A DNA stretch of 64,000 nt from Clostridia bacterium (GCA_017411325.1 JAFQQJ010000065.1:124001-188000); one strand, 5' to 3'; shown: positions 25,040 through 34,029, numbered from the stretch's first letter. Numbers and translations are program-made. Notes: a model not told the origin generated them from the sequence alone.

Positions 25040-26575
25040 ATGAGTTATATTCCCGAAGTAAAAACCACAACCAAAGGATATTTTCCCATCAAAGAAGGCT
25101 TTCTGTCCGAAACCTATGTAGCTTTCGGAGGAACGGAGTACACCCACGATTACAGTTTATTGAATTACAAGCTTTATAATGATGACTACAAGGTTACAAT
25201 TGACGGCAAGGAATATAAGGCAAGAAACTGCCGTGTATCGGCTATTCCCTTCAACCGTCCCTGGCCCGGCCATCAGAGAGATTTTTCTCAGAGCGAGGAT
25301 GCGGCATTCATTTCCGTTTACGGCTCTGCACCAGTTACCTTAACAGTTTCACTTAAAGGCGGTTTCCCCTCTCCCGTAGTCAGACCTTTATCAAAAAACA
25401 TCATACCTGAAAAATCAGGCGACGATGTTGTAATTACTTTAGAAAAGCACGGTCAGTATGTACTTGAGCCTGAAAGTGAGCATAATGCACTTCATATATT
25501 CTTTGAGGAGGAAAAGGAATATCCCGATGCAAAGGATGCAACCTTCTATTTCGGCCCCGGTGTTCACTTCCCCGGTGTTGTCACCTTAAAGGACAACGAA
25601 TCTGTTTACATCGACAAGGAAGCTATAGTTTTCGGTTCACTCTATTCCGAGGGCGGTAAAAACATCCGTGTTTTCGGTGGCGGTACAATCGACAATTCCA
25701 CCGAGGAGCGAATTTGCGAAAACTGCTACGAAAACTATACAAAGGGAACACTCCGTTTTTATGACTGCAAGGACACCGTTATAGAAGACATAATATTGAT
25801 GAACTCATCGAACTGGATTTTAGCTCTTTTTGACTGTGACGGTGCAGTAATTGACAATATAAAAATCATCGGTCATTGGAGATACAATGCAGACGGAATT
25901 GACCTTACCAATACAAGCAATGTTTTAATTAAAAATTCCTTCATCCGCTCCTTTGACGATACCATTACCATAAAGGCAATTTACGAGCATCCGTTGCCCG
26001 TTGAAAACATCGTTACCGACAACTGTGTGCTCTGGTGCGACTGGGGCAACAACTGCGAGGTGGGGATTGAAACCGACGCACCCATATACAGAAACATTGT
26101 TTTTAAAAATTCCGACCTTATACACAATGCGGCAACGGCAATGGATATTCAGAACGGCTGCGGCGCCGACATAAGTAACGTCACCTTTGAAAACTTGAAT
26201 ATCGAATATTCAAGGTACGCCCTTCCAATGGTATTCCAGCAGTCGGAAGAGCAGGTTTATGCGGCGGATAAGATGGGCGTTCCAAACCTGATTGCCATAG
26301 TAAATCATAAAATGCCGCTCCGGAAAAGAACTCCCGAGGGCGTCATCCGTGCTACCAAGGACTTTTTCGGCTATACCCACGACATATTATTCAGAAACAT
26401 AAATGTCTATATGGACGAGCTTGAAAGAAACCCCTCCGTTATCCTTAAGTCCTACGATGAAAACATAGTTTTCAAAAACATTGTAATTGACTCTCTTTAT
26501 ATAAACGGAGCAAAGCAGGAAAATCTTGATGATTTCAAACTTGTGGTTGAAAACGCAGAATATGAATTAAAATGA
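25040..26575 (+). CDS. GH28-like polygalacturonase-family parallel beta-helix protein
   Basis: About 511 residues, no signal peptide. An N-terminal beta-sandwich of some 150 residues is followed by a right-handed beta-helix with repeated strands (NIRVFGGGTIDNS, DTVIEDIILMNSSNW, DNIKIIGHWRYNADGIDLTN, NVLIKNSFIRSFDDTITIK). NADGIDLTN and SFDDTI correspond to the catalytic NTD and DD motifs of GH28; the GHG motif appears changed to NNCEVGIE. It is therefore a distant GH28, possibly an exo-acting galacturonosidase or rhamnogalacturonan enzyme. AGAGAGGTG before the ATG at 25040 decides the start over an in-frame upstream ATG at 25001. Monocistronic with a strong terminator. Confidence 0.72.
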   Translation: MSYIPEVKTTTKGYFPIKEGFLSETYVAFGGTEYTHDYSLLNYKLYNDDYKVTIDGKEYKARNCRVSAIPFNRPWPGHQRDFSQSEDAAFISVYGSAPVTLTVSLKGGFPSPVVRPLSKNIIPEKSGDDVVITLEKHGQYVLEPESEHNALHIFFEEEKEYPDAKDATFYFGPGVHFPGVVTLKDNESVYIDKEAIVFGSLYSEGGKNIRVFGGGTIDNSTEERICENCYENYTKGTLRFYDCKDTVIEDIILMNSSNWILALFDCDGAVIDNIKIIGHWRYNADGIDLTNTSNVLIKNSFIRSFDDTITIKAIYEHPLPVENIVTDNCVLWCDWGNNCEVGIETDAPIYRNIVFKNSDLIHNAATAMDIQNGCGADISNVTFENLNIEYSRYALPMVFQQSEEQVYAADKMGVPNLIAIVNHKMPLRKRTPEGVIRATKDFFGYTHDILFRNINVYMDELERNPSVILKSYDENIVFKNIVIDSLYINGAKQENLDDFKLVVENAEYELK

Positions 26576-26610
26576 AAAATACTCACCGTCTTCGGACGGT
26601 GAGTATTTTT
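26575..26610. terminator. Bidirectional terminator between GH28-like and sialidase-fold genes
   Basis: Stem AAAATACTCACCGTC / GACGGTGAGTATTTT with a TTCG tetraloop. Confidence 0.9.
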
Positions 26611-26621
26611 CATTTTAATTT

Positions 26622-27689
26622 TTACTTTTCTATTGTAAGCCACATATGTTTAACATTTACACGGTTACCTTTATAACACTCTGAATACTGTATAAGCAGA
26701 CGGTTATTTCCGTTTTTATCTTTTAATACCAAGTTGTTTGAATAATAGCATCCGCCTCCAACGTGGCCTATATGAGTACCTTCGTCCCAATTATAGCCGT
26801 CTTCGGAGGTATATAAAACAAAACCTCTTTCAACATCAGCAAGGTTATCACCTTTTCTTCCGTGAAGAATATATATTCCGTCCATCTGATTTGTCTGAGG
26901 ATTGCGAATACCCTTATCAAGATAGCAGGTTTCAGCCTCGCCCCATGTTACGCCCTTATCGGTGGACACTATATGGTCCATATGACGTTCATCGTTTACA
27001 TTATATGCATATACGTGAAGCTTTCCATCGTCGTCAAAAAGCATTGAGCCATAGCATCTTCCCTCAGTTGGAACAGGCACTACGCAAAATTCTTCGAAGG
27101 TTTCGCCGTTATCTTTGCTCTTGAATATGCGGTATAAATGCTCCTCCGATACACCGACGAAATTAACCGTTGCATCGTTACAGAATTCAAGCACATATAT
27201 TTCGCCCTCATAATAGCAGGCATCATAAACTCTGCCTTTATAAGGGCAAAGTTCTTTTTCCTTTGTCCAGGTTTTGCCGTAATCTAAGCTTGTAACCACC
27301 ATAGGAGTATTCCAGGGGGTGCAACCCTTACCCGAATCGTTTCTTAAGCAAAATGCAACAATTCTTCCGTCGTCGCAGGCAACAGCCTTTTCAACGCCTA
27401 TTGCATATACGCCATCGTAAAAAGCCTCTTTGGAATAAGGAAGCTCATAAACATCGGAATAGGTTTCGCCGCCGTCTTCGGATATTCTGTATTCAATCCA
27501 TCCGAATGCTGTATGTCCGTCCCATTTTTCTGCCGATACATTGGAATTGAAATCTATAAATTTATTGGGCGCCCACTGAGCCATTGCGTGGCTCATATGT
27601 CCGCTTCTATGTCTGCTTTCGTTATCAACGTACATCACAGGATCATCAAGCTTTACCGTATAGTTTTTTCTTTTAATTTCAATACTCAT
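26622..27689 (-). CDS. Sialidase-fold (BNR/Asp-box) protein
   Basis: 355 residues forming a six-bladed propeller, judged from Asp-box motifs SEDGGETYSDV, SLDYGKTWTKE, SKDNGETFEEF, STDKGVTWGEA and SEDGYNWDEG spread along the chain. An N-terminal RHRSGHMSHAM region could supply active-site arginine and histidine, but the arginine triad of true sialidases is not evident. No signal peptide is seen, so it would be cytoplasmic. Related gut proteins act as exo-glycosidases or rhamnosidase/lyase relatives on imported oligosaccharides. AAAAGGAG precedes the ATG. It follows the HpcH/HpaI aldolase gene by two bases and is co-transcribed with it. Confidence 0.7.
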   Translation of the reverse strand: MSIEIKRKNYTVKLDDPVMYVDNESRHRSGHMSHAMAQWAPNKFIDFNSNVSAEKWDGHTAFGWIEYRISEDGGETYSDVYELPYSKEAFYDGVYAIGVEKAVACDDGRIVAFCLRNDSGKGCTPWNTPMVVTSLDYGKTWTKEKELCPYKGRVYDACYYEGEIYVLEFCNDATVNFVGVSEEHLYRIFKSKDNGETFEEFCVVPVPTEGRCYGSMLFDDDGKLHVYAYNVNDERHMDHIVSTDKGVTWGEAETCYLDKGIRNPQTNQMDGIYILHGRKGDNLADVERGFVLYTSEDGYNWDEGTHIGHVGGGCYYSNNLVLKDKNGNNRLLIQYSECYKGNRVNVKHMWLTIEK

Positions 27690-27691
27690 TT

Positions 27692-28465
27692 TTATTTCTC
27701 CTTTTTATATTTTTTCATGGTTTCCAAAGTGTTTTTACCTTGATTATAAATAAAGCACCAATCCGCACCGCAAAAAAGCATATCAAAATCTAAATCCGAC
27801 CAGGTTTTTATATCATTTTCGCTCATTCCGCCTGCAAGTCCTGTTACTTTTCCGTGTTTTCTTAAAATATTTACGGCTCGTTTAATTTCAGACATAGTCT
27901 TGTCCCCGTAAACATTTAAGAAGTCATTAAGCGAACCGGACAAATCGTTGGGACCGAAAATAAATCCGTCAATATAAGGAATTTTTATTATTTCTTCTAA
28001 ACTGTCAATCATATCGATATGCTCAATCTGAAGTAGTCTTACCATATCAAAGCTTTTTTCTTTTACATATTCTGCCGCATCGGTTTTTCCGTAGCCTATT
28101 GCCCTAAGTGGGCCGAACCCTCTTGTCCCAAAAGGAGGATACAATGTGGTTTCAATAAGCCTTTTAATTTCATCAAAAGATTTTACCATTGGGAAAATTA
28201 TACCATCGGGGCCCATTTCCAAAATTCTTTTTGTTTCCGTAAGGTCATCCTGAGGCAGACGAACTACCGCCGGAATATTTGCCGATCTTGCTCCGTTAAG
28301 ATGGCACAAAACATCTTTATAGCTCATATATGTATGCTCCGTGTCAATCCATACACAATCGTACCCGATGTTTCCCATAATTTCACATAAGCAAGGGTCA
28401 GTCAGGCTTACCAAGGTTCCCAATATTTTTTCTTTGTTTTCAATTTTTTTCTTTAATAAATTCAT
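27692..28465 (-). CDS. HpcH/HpaI-family class II pyruvate aldolase
   Basis: 257 residues, metal-dependent aldolase of the HpcH/HpaI/GarL/RhmA type. Motifs include CVWIDTEHTYMSYKD, VRLPQDD, GPDGIIFPMVKS (family PMV region), GPLRAIGYG, LLQIEHIDMIDSLEEI and GFIFGPNDLSGSL (metal-binding Glu and Asp). These enzymes cleave 2-keto-3-deoxy sugar acids to pyruvate plus an aldehyde. Its pairing with a sialidase-fold gene and the nearby dehydratase-like and SDR genes suggests a pathway for an acidic or deoxy sugar. ATGAGGCGG precedes the ATG. It is divergent from the AraC gene at 28582. Confidence 0.82.
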   Translation of the reverse strand: MNLLKKKIENKEKILGTLVSLTDPCLCEIMGNIGYDCVWIDTEHTYMSYKDVLCHLNGARSANIPAVVRLPQDDLTETKRILEMGPDGIIFPMVKSFDEIKRLIETTLYPPFGTRGFGPLRAIGYGKTDAAEYVKEKSFDMVRLLQIEHIDMIDSLEEIIKIPYIDGFIFGPNDLSGSLNDFLNVYGDKTMSEIKRAVNILRKHGKVTGLAGGMSENDIKTWSDLDFDMLFCGADWCFIYNQGKNTLETMKKYKKEK

Positions 28466-28523
28466 TTTAACCGCCTCATCTACTATTATATCAGCTAATA
28501 ATACAAATTAAATAGAAAAATAT

Positions 28524-28556
28524 GCATAATATATTGCAATTCCTGCAAAGTTATGC
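28524..28556. promoter_or_regulatory. Nested dyad operator candidate between aldolase and AraC genes
   Basis: GCATAA (28524-28529) and TTATGC (28551-28556) enclose TTGCA (28534-28538) and TGCAA (28544-28548), all on one dyad axis in the 116-bp divergent region. Confidence 0.45.
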
Positions 28557-28581
28557 TATTCTTTATTGAAGGGAGGCGGTA

Positions 28582-29355
28582 ATGTTGGAAAATTTATTTG
28601 AATACTATCTTGAAAACGATAAGTTTCACCTTAAATATGCAAAAGGCGACCCTGCTGTAAAGGAACAGGAGTTTCACGACTATAATGAATTTGTCTTTTT
28701 TATTGAGGGTGAATCCTACCTCATTTCAAAAAACATTCAGCAGGACCTTGCTCCGGGCAGTATAATATTAATTCCCAAAGAAAATTTCCATCAGTTTTGC
28801 GTAAGCCACCCAAAAACTTATGTAAGGTGCATTTTGGGATTTCGTGAAAGCGAGGAGCTTTCCCGCCTTACAAAAGAAGTTATGGATACCATAAAAGTTA
28901 TATCCGAGCCTGATGAAAAAATTGTAGGCATCTTTAACTCCCTTGCCGAAAGCATTAAAAGCGACCTTACCGATGATGAAAAAGAGCTTCACATTAACTC
29001 CGCTTTGGTTCAGCTTCTGGTGCACTTAAAGCTTCATCCTTCAGCAGAATTTAGTTCTAACTTAAATATATCCCCTATGGTGAGCCGTGCTTTAGCCATC
29101 ATAGATGAAAATTATGCCGAAAATTTGTCGGTGGAAAGCATTGCCAAAACCCTTTATGTATCTCCTTCCACTCTTGCCCACAAATTCAGCAGGGAACTTA
29201 AAATTTCGGTATATAAATACATTACGAAAAAGCGGTTATCCGTTGCTCATAAGCTTATTTTGCAGGGAGAAACTATGGCAAACGCTTCGGCAAACAGCGG
29301 TTTCGGCAACTATTCCTGTTTTTACAAGCATTATAAAAAATACTATAAGCAGTAA
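28582..29355 (+). CDS. AraC-family transcriptional regulator
   Basis: 257 residues. Cupin N-terminal domain (FHDYNEFVFFIEGESYLIS, LAPGSIILIPKENFHQF) and C-terminal AraC HTH pair (LSVESIAKTLYVSPSTLAHKFSREL; TMANASANSGFGNYSCFYKHYKKYY). GGGAGGCGG lies just before the ATG at 28582. It is divergent from the aldolase/sialidase-fold operon and convergent with the SDR operon, and probably regulates the former through the dyad at 28524-28556. Confidence 0.86.
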   Translation: MLENLFEYYLENDKFHLKYAKGDPAVKEQEFHDYNEFVFFIEGESYLISKNIQQDLAPGSIILIPKENFHQFCVSHPKTYVRCILGFRESEELSRLTKEVMDTIKVISEPDEKIVGIFNSLAESIKSDLTDDEKELHINSALVQLLVHLKLHPSAEFSSNLNISPMVSRALAIIDENYAENLSVESIAKTLYVSPSTLAHKFSRELKISVYKYITKKRLSVAHKLILQGETMANASANSGFGNYSCFYKHYKKYYKQ

Positions 29356-29374
29356 AAAAAGTAGCTGATTTATA

Positions 29375-29406
29375 AAAACACAGAGCAAAATGCTCTGTGT
29401 TTTTTT
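29375..29406. terminator. Bidirectional terminator
   Basis: Stem AAAAACACAGAGC / GCTCTGTGTTTTT with an AAAAT loop, between the AraC gene and the SDR gene ending at 29414. Confidence 0.85.
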
Positions 29407-29413
29407 CATATAA

Positions 29414-30151
29414 TTACATTTTCCTTCTGCATCCGTCTATCTGAATGTTCTGTCCTGAAATATAGCTTGACTCATCACTTGCAAGGAACAATATGAGGTT
29501 TGCATTTTCCGCATCGGTGCCCGATCTTCCTATATAGGAAAAATCGGAAGGCTCGTTAAAATTAACATCCAAGTTTTCAGATGGGCTGACAGTCCCCGGA
29601 GAAACAGCGTTTACTAAAACGCCTTTATCCGCCACTTCCTTGGCAAGAGCCTTTGTCATTGATATAACCGCACCCTTGGTGGCTGAATAATGTGTCATAT
29701 TTCCGTTTCCGTAAACACCGGCAACGGATGCAACGTTTATTATTCTTCCGTAGTTTCTTTCAACCATTCCCGGAAGTACAGCTTTCGTCATATATACAAC
29801 GCCCATTATATTTACGCCAATAAATTTGCGCCATTCAGAAAAAGGAGTGTCGAGAAAGCTTCTCCATCCTCGCCAGAGAGCCGCATTGTTGACGAGAATG
29901 TCAATTCTTCCGAGTGCTCCCTCTGCCTCTTTTACAACCTTTTCTACCTCTTCTTCATTACTTACATCGCACTTATAAATAAGGACATCTTTTGTGTATT
30001 TTCCCGCCTCGTCTTTAACCTTTATGAGCTTTTCATAATCAATGTCAAGAAGAATGAGCTTTGCTCCTTCTTTCGCAAACCTTAAAGCCGTTGCTCTGCC
30101 TATTCCTACACTCGCACCTGTAATAAGTGCCGATTTATCTTTAAGCTTCAT
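29414..30151 (-). CDS. SDR-family oxidoreductase
   Basis: 245 residues, classical short-chain dehydrogenase. It has TGASVGIGRATA (cofactor glycine motif), LDIDYEKL after strand two (an acidic residue favouring NAD), NNAALW, catalytic Ser in INVASVAG, and YSATKGA (YxxxK). The C-terminal SYISGQNIQIDGC is typical. It is the last gene of the operon SDR - dehydroquinase-like - SDR on the minus strand, 12 bases after the middle gene. Substrate is unknown; context suggests a sugar acid or cyclitol. Confidence 0.85.
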   Translation of the reverse strand: MKLKDKSALITGASVGIGRATALRFAKEGAKLILLDIDYEKLIKVKDEAGKYTKDVLIYKCDVSNEEEVEKVVKEAEGALGRIDILVNNAALWRGWRSFLDTPFSEWRKFIGVNIMGVVYMTKAVLPGMVERNYGRIINVASVAGVYGNGNMTHYSATKGAVISMTKALAKEVADKGVLVNAVSPGTVSPSENLDVNFNEPSDFSYIGRSGTDAENANLILFLASDESSYISGQNIQIDGCRRKM

Positions 30152-30163
30152 AAAAAATTCCTC

Positions 30164-30913
30164 TCATATATTGTCCCTTATTGCCTTTAAGTTTTTAAGA
30201 AGCGGCTGGGCGGGGGCGGCAAGTTCGTCGTGCTCATATACCGCAAGATACATAACACAACCGATTTCTCCGCCGATTCTTCTAAGTAATCTGCATTCTC
30301 CCCCGCTCAAGAACAAAAAGGGTATCGAAAGCTTTTCCTTAAGAAGATTTATTATTTTAAGGTTTTCAAGCTGCTCTTCCATAGTTTCCGCACCCACAAC
30401 CAATTTTGCAATGTCAGCACCACGTCTTTGATATTCAAGGGCGATTTCAAGTACCTTTTCGGCAGGAGTGAATTTAAGAATATGTGAGGAAATTAAAACC
30501 TCAGCACCCTTTTCGTGAAGCTTACCAATTAATTCCATCTGCTTTGTTGCGGCAGCTTCATTCATCGTTACTTCGCCCGGAGTTTTATCGTAAAGGTCGC
30601 CCAGCACATCAACTAAGGTTGCGCCGCATTCTGCCAATTCCAAAAGTTCTTCCGCTATTGTCTCGTCAGACTTTCCTTCGTTGTGATGGTTTCTGTAATT
30701 TGTGGCATAAACGGGCTTATCCGTATAGGACAAAAGCTCCTTATAGGTTTCCTTGTTTCTGTACTCAGGATTAAGCTGTTCAAACTGCATACCTATCGCC
30801 TCTGCCCCACAGGCTATGGATTTATCGGTAAGCTCCTTCACACGCTCCGGTGTTTTTGCAATTACCATCGAGGTGATAATTGCCCTTTCGCTGTTAAGGA
30901 AGGTCTTTTTCAT
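30164..30913 (-). CDS. Divergent type I 3-dehydroquinate dehydratase-like protein
   Basis: 249 residues with the (beta/alpha)8 pattern of type I dehydroquinases. The Schiff-base lysine is recognisable in GADIAKLVVGAE and the catalytic histidine in SSHILKFTP. The family's glutamate after strand three (normally VDxEL) appears replaced: here the text reads TLVDVLGDLYD. The substrate-binding ElRxD of strand two is also changed (AIGMQFEQLNPE). A Lys/His pair without that glutamate suggests a class I aldolase or dehydratase on another substrate. It sits between two SDR genes with gaps of 1 and 12 bases, so a three-step conversion is likely. No other shikimate-pathway gene is near. Confidence 0.62.
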   Translation of the reverse strand: MKKTFLNSERAIITSMVIAKTPERVKELTDKSIACGAEAIGMQFEQLNPEYRNKETYKELLSYTDKPVYATNYRNHHNEGKSDETIAEELLELAECGATLVDVLGDLYDKTPGEVTMNEAAATKQMELIGKLHEKGAEVLISSHILKFTPAEKVLEIALEYQRRGADIAKLVVGAETMEEQLENLKIINLLKEKLSIPFLFLSGGECRLLRRIGGEIGCVMYLAVYEHDELAAPAQPLLKNLKAIRDNI

Positions 30914-30914
30914 A

Positions 30915-31679
30915 TCAGCGCCACCTTCCCATAGCGTTTCTTCCGCCGTCTATCATTATATTTTCGCCGTTTATAAACTGACCCTTTTCAGATGCCACAA
31001 AAAGACAGAGGTCGATTATCTCCTGAGGATCTGCCGCCCTTCCCAGAAGCGTCCTCATGCTTGCCATTGACGGTCTTGTAAGAACGGGGCCGGGAGATAT
31101 GCAAACACATCTTATATTATGCTTTGCCCCAAACTGTGCAAGGCCTTTGGTAAGCCCGTACATTACTCCCGATTTAGCCGCAGGGTATTCCATATGGTAG
31201 GCATCCCCCTCCATACCTGAAATTGAGCCTATATTTATGATAAGTCCGCTTTTCTGTTCTCTCATCTGCTTTGCCACGGCGTGGGCAAAATAAAACTGGG
31301 CCCTGAAATTAACATCTATTCCCCAGTCGTAAACCTCGATGGGCACATCTGGAAATTCGGGATATTTTTCCATATCCACCTTCTGCATTCTTACGGCAGT
31401 GCCGCCTGCAAAATTTGCAAGGATGTCAATATGTCCGAATGCCTTTACCGCCTCATCCCTTGCCATACACGCATTTTCATATTGGCGGACGTCGCACAAA
31501 ACGCCTATTGCCTTGCCCTTACCTTTATTATTAATCTCAGCAACCTTTTCTTTAAGCACTTCTTCGTTTACATCACACATAACCGCATTTCCGCCAAGGG
31601 ATGCAATATTTTCAGCGAACAAAAGCCCCATACCAGATGCCGCACCTGTTACGAGGGCAACCTTTCCCGTAAAATCCAT
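30915..31679 (-). CDS. SDR-family oxidoreductase
   Basis: 254 residues, classical SDR with TGAASGMGLLFAE (glycine motif), MCDVNEEVLKEK (acidic residue, NAD preference), ANFAGGTA in place of NNAG, catalytic serine in INIGSISGMEG, and YPAAKSG (YxxxK). It starts with GGAGGATTATT in front of the ATG at 31679 and heads the three-gene operon. Divergent from the AraC gene at about 31834, its likely regulator. Confidence 0.84.
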   Translation of the reverse strand: MDFTGKVALVTGAASGMGLLFAENIASLGGNAVMCDVNEEVLKEKVAEINNKGKGKAIGVLCDVRQYENACMARDEAVKAFGHIDILANFAGGTAVRMQKVDMEKYPEFPDVPIEVYDWGIDVNFRAQFYFAHAVAKQMREQKSGLIINIGSISGMEGDAYHMEYPAAKSGVMYGLTKGLAQFGAKHNIRCVCISPGPVLTRPSMASMRTLLGRAADPQEIIDLCLFVASEKGQFINGENIMIDGGRNAMGRWR

Positions 31680-31833
31680 AATAATCCTCCTTGCTTTTTT
31701 TCTTTATTATATAACTACCTTTATAAAGATACAATATCAAAAACGGTATACATTTGATGTTTTCGGTGTCATTTTCGTTGTTTTACTTGATATTTTTTAT
31801 CTTTTATGGTACACTTCTTGATGGGTGATGAAA

Positions 31834-32589
31834 ATGGATTTTGACAAAATAATAATTACAAAGCTGCTTTCCATGTTTGTGGTACACTCACCGAAGGGAA
31901 GAAATGACAAGATTTTCGAGCGGCCAAGCTACGCCCTTTCTTTCACAAATGACGGACAGATAACCTATACCCACCGTAAAAAGAGCTTTATATCGGATAA
32001 TTTCTCCGCAGTAATCCTTCCCAAAGGACAGACCTATGACATAAAGGGCGACAAAGAGGGCTTTTTCCCCGTTATCAATTTTGAGTGCGAAAACTTTTCG
32101 GCTGATACCTTCACCCTGTTCCCCATAAAAAATATGAATGTCGTTATGAAAGATTATGAATTATTGAAAAACGCATTTTTCAGCGGCAAAAACAACCTTC
32201 ATACAATGGGGCTTTTTTATAATCTTTTATCCGGAATTATAAATCAGGGGCGGGAAGAATCAAAGCTTTTATCCCCCGCAATAAACTATATAGAAGAAAA
32301 CTACTCATCCGAAATAAGCAATTTATATCTTGCAAAGCTTTGCCACATAAGCGAGGAGCATTTCAGAAAGCAGTTTAAAAAAGCTTACGGCATATCCCCT
32401 TATCAGTATATAATTAATTTAAGAATAAGTAAGGCAAAGCAGCTTCTTTCCGAGGGCTATCTTAAGATAAGTGCAGTTTCCGAGCAGTGCGGATTTTTTA
32501 ATCTCTATCACTTCTGCCGTCTTTTCAAGCAGAAAACAGGCTTAACCCCCTCTGAATATATGAAGCAGAACAAAATTTCTGCACCTTAA
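31834..32589 (+). CDS. AraC-family transcriptional regulator
   Basis: About 251 residues. Weak cupin-like N-terminal part (FTNDGQITYTHRKKSF, AVILPKGQTYDIKGD) and a clear C-terminal HTH domain (NLYLAKLCHISEEHFRKQFKKAYG, ISAVSEQCGFFNLYHFCRLFKQKT, GLTPSEYMK). Three in-frame starts (GTG 31825, ATG 31828, ATG 31834) are possible; the last is favoured because GGGTG lies six bases upstream. A promoter TTGATA, 17 bp, TACACT precedes it. It probably controls the SDR/dehydroquinase-like operon. Confidence 0.84.
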   Translation: MDFDKIIITKLLSMFVVHSPKGRNDKIFERPSYALSFTNDGQITYTHRKKSFISDNFSAVILPKGQTYDIKGDKEGFFPVINFECENFSADTFTLFPIKNMNVVMKDYELLKNAFFSGKNNLHTMGLFYNLLSGIINQGREESKLLSPAINYIEENYSSEISNLYLAKLCHISEEHFRKQFKKAYGISPYQYIINLRISKAKQLLSEGYLKISAVSEQCGFFNLYHFCRLFKQKTGLTPSEYMKQNKISAP

Positions 32590-32689
32590 GGGATTACTCA
32601 AAATACACATTTTATCAGGTTAATAAACAGATGACAAATGAAAATTTGTTAAGAAAACAGGAAACTTATTTTCCGGAAAGAGGTAAAGA

Positions 32690-33871
32690 ATGAATAAAAA
32701 AATATTAATGCTGTCAGTTATTTTAGCTTTAAGTGTAAGTGTTATTGTCGGATGTTCCAAAGGAACCGTACAAGAGGAGACAGAAGCTTCTTTGAACACA
32801 ATGCAAAGTGAAGTAACAGGAAAAGTGGAAGAAATAAAAGATTTTATGTTAATTATAACGGATGATGATAATGTTAGCTATTCATTTACTTTTGAAGAGA
32901 AGCCGGAAGGACTGGATAAGATAGCTGTCGGAGACAGAGTACTCGTAACTTATACAGGTACGCTATCAGAGGTTGATCCTTTTACGGGGAAGTTTACGGT
33001 GAGGGCATTATCTTCCGGCTGTTCAGATCATTCGGAGGAGAACAGCTCTGATAAAAAGCAAAACGGAGATTTGAGATCCAGTGGGATTACAGATCCCTAT
33101 GTAAATCCCGAGGTGAAATTCAGCAACCTGACATCTTACGAAGATCAATCAGAACTCGGCAAGGATTTAGTAAAAGCCGGAATAAAAGAATCTTACATTA
33201 AAGATTATATTAACTATGTTAATGTGTATAATGAAACTGCACCTGAATCCGTTCTGGATGGCTGGAATACTTTGGATAAAGTAAATTACGACCCATATGA
33301 GATAAACGATGTATGGGTGCAAAAATATCCCGATTTTGTTGGTGTTTGTTGCAGGATGGCAGCTTTTACATTGTTGAGAGATGATATCCTTATAAATAAC
33401 ACTGATTTTCAAAAACCATCTATGAATGCATTGACTTTTGATAATTATTCGTTTGAAATGATGCCCACTAAATATATGACAGATGAAAACTTAAAGGCAT
33501 TTGAAAACTTTTATGCACCAATACCTACAAGCACATCAACTGATAAAGAAGTTCAAAAAAAGGTTTTGGAGCAAGCTCTTAAGGAAAGAGGAATTGAATT
33601 TAACAATTCCAATTTAAAGTTTATAGGTATGGTGGGGCACGATACTGTAGATGAATCCAATCCGTTTCTGTTTATAGAGCATGCAGGAGTGATATACGAA
33701 AAAAATGGCTCTGTATATCTTTTGGAAAAATTAGCATTCCAGGAACCATATCAATGGATCGAATTTCCATCCGAAGAAGAGATTATTAAATATTTTGAAT
33801 CTAAATATAATTTAGATTCAACCGGCAGAATAGCTGAACCTATATATATGATTAATGATAAGCTGTTTTAA
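32690..33871 (+). CDS. DUF4300-type lipoprotein
   Basis: 393 residues. Signal sequence with lipobox (ISVIVGCS-like: VIVGC, Cys about 22) marks a lipoprotein. Residues about 45-110 form a small beta-rich domain (GKVEEIKDFMLIITDD, IAVGDRVLVTYTG) similar to OB-like domains of other clostridial lipoproteins. The C-terminal part (about 140-393) matches what I recall of DUF4300, including VWVQKYPDFVGVCCRMAAFTL. Function is unknown. GAAAGAGG precedes the ATG. It is single, between an AraC gene and ctsR, with its own terminator, and looks unrelated to both. Its codon use appears more A/T-rich than its neighbours. Confidence 0.7.
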   Translation: MNKKILMLSVILALSVSVIVGCSKGTVQEETEASLNTMQSEVTGKVEEIKDFMLIITDDDNVSYSFTFEEKPEGLDKIAVGDRVLVTYTGTLSEVDPFTGKFTVRALSSGCSDHSEENSSDKKQNGDLRSSGITDPYVNPEVKFSNLTSYEDQSELGKDLVKAGIKESYIKDYINYVNVYNETAPESVLDGWNTLDKVNYDPYEINDVWVQKYPDFVGVCCRMAAFTLLRDDILINNTDFQKPSMNALTFDNYSFEMMPTKYMTDENLKAFENFYAPIPTSTSTDKEVQKKVLEQALKERGIEFNNSNLKFIGMVGHDTVDESNPFLFIEHAGVIYEKNGSVYLLEKLAFQEPYQWIEFPSEEEIIKYFESKYNLDSTGRIAEPIYMINDKLF

Positions 33872-33917
33872 CACAGTTTTATGCCTCTTAAACTTTAATT
33901 TTTTACTTAAATATCCG

Positions 33918-33953
33918 AAAGCAGCAAGGTGCATTTGACCTTGCTGCTTTTTT
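33918..33953 (+). terminator. Terminator after the DUF4300 lipoprotein gene
   Basis: Stem AAAGCAGCAAGGT / ACCTTGCTGCTTT followed by TTTTTT. Confidence 0.85.
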
Positions 33954-34000
33954 ACTTCACAGCTTTAAGAGTTGTTTACAAAAAATTTCAAAATTCCCTA

Positions 34001-34029
34001 TTGACAATTTGACCTTCTTTGACTATAAT
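34001..34029 (+). promoter_or_regulatory. Consensus sigma-A promoter of the ctsR operon
   Basis: TTGACA (34001-34006), exactly 17 bp, TATAAT (34024-34029). Confidence 0.9.
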
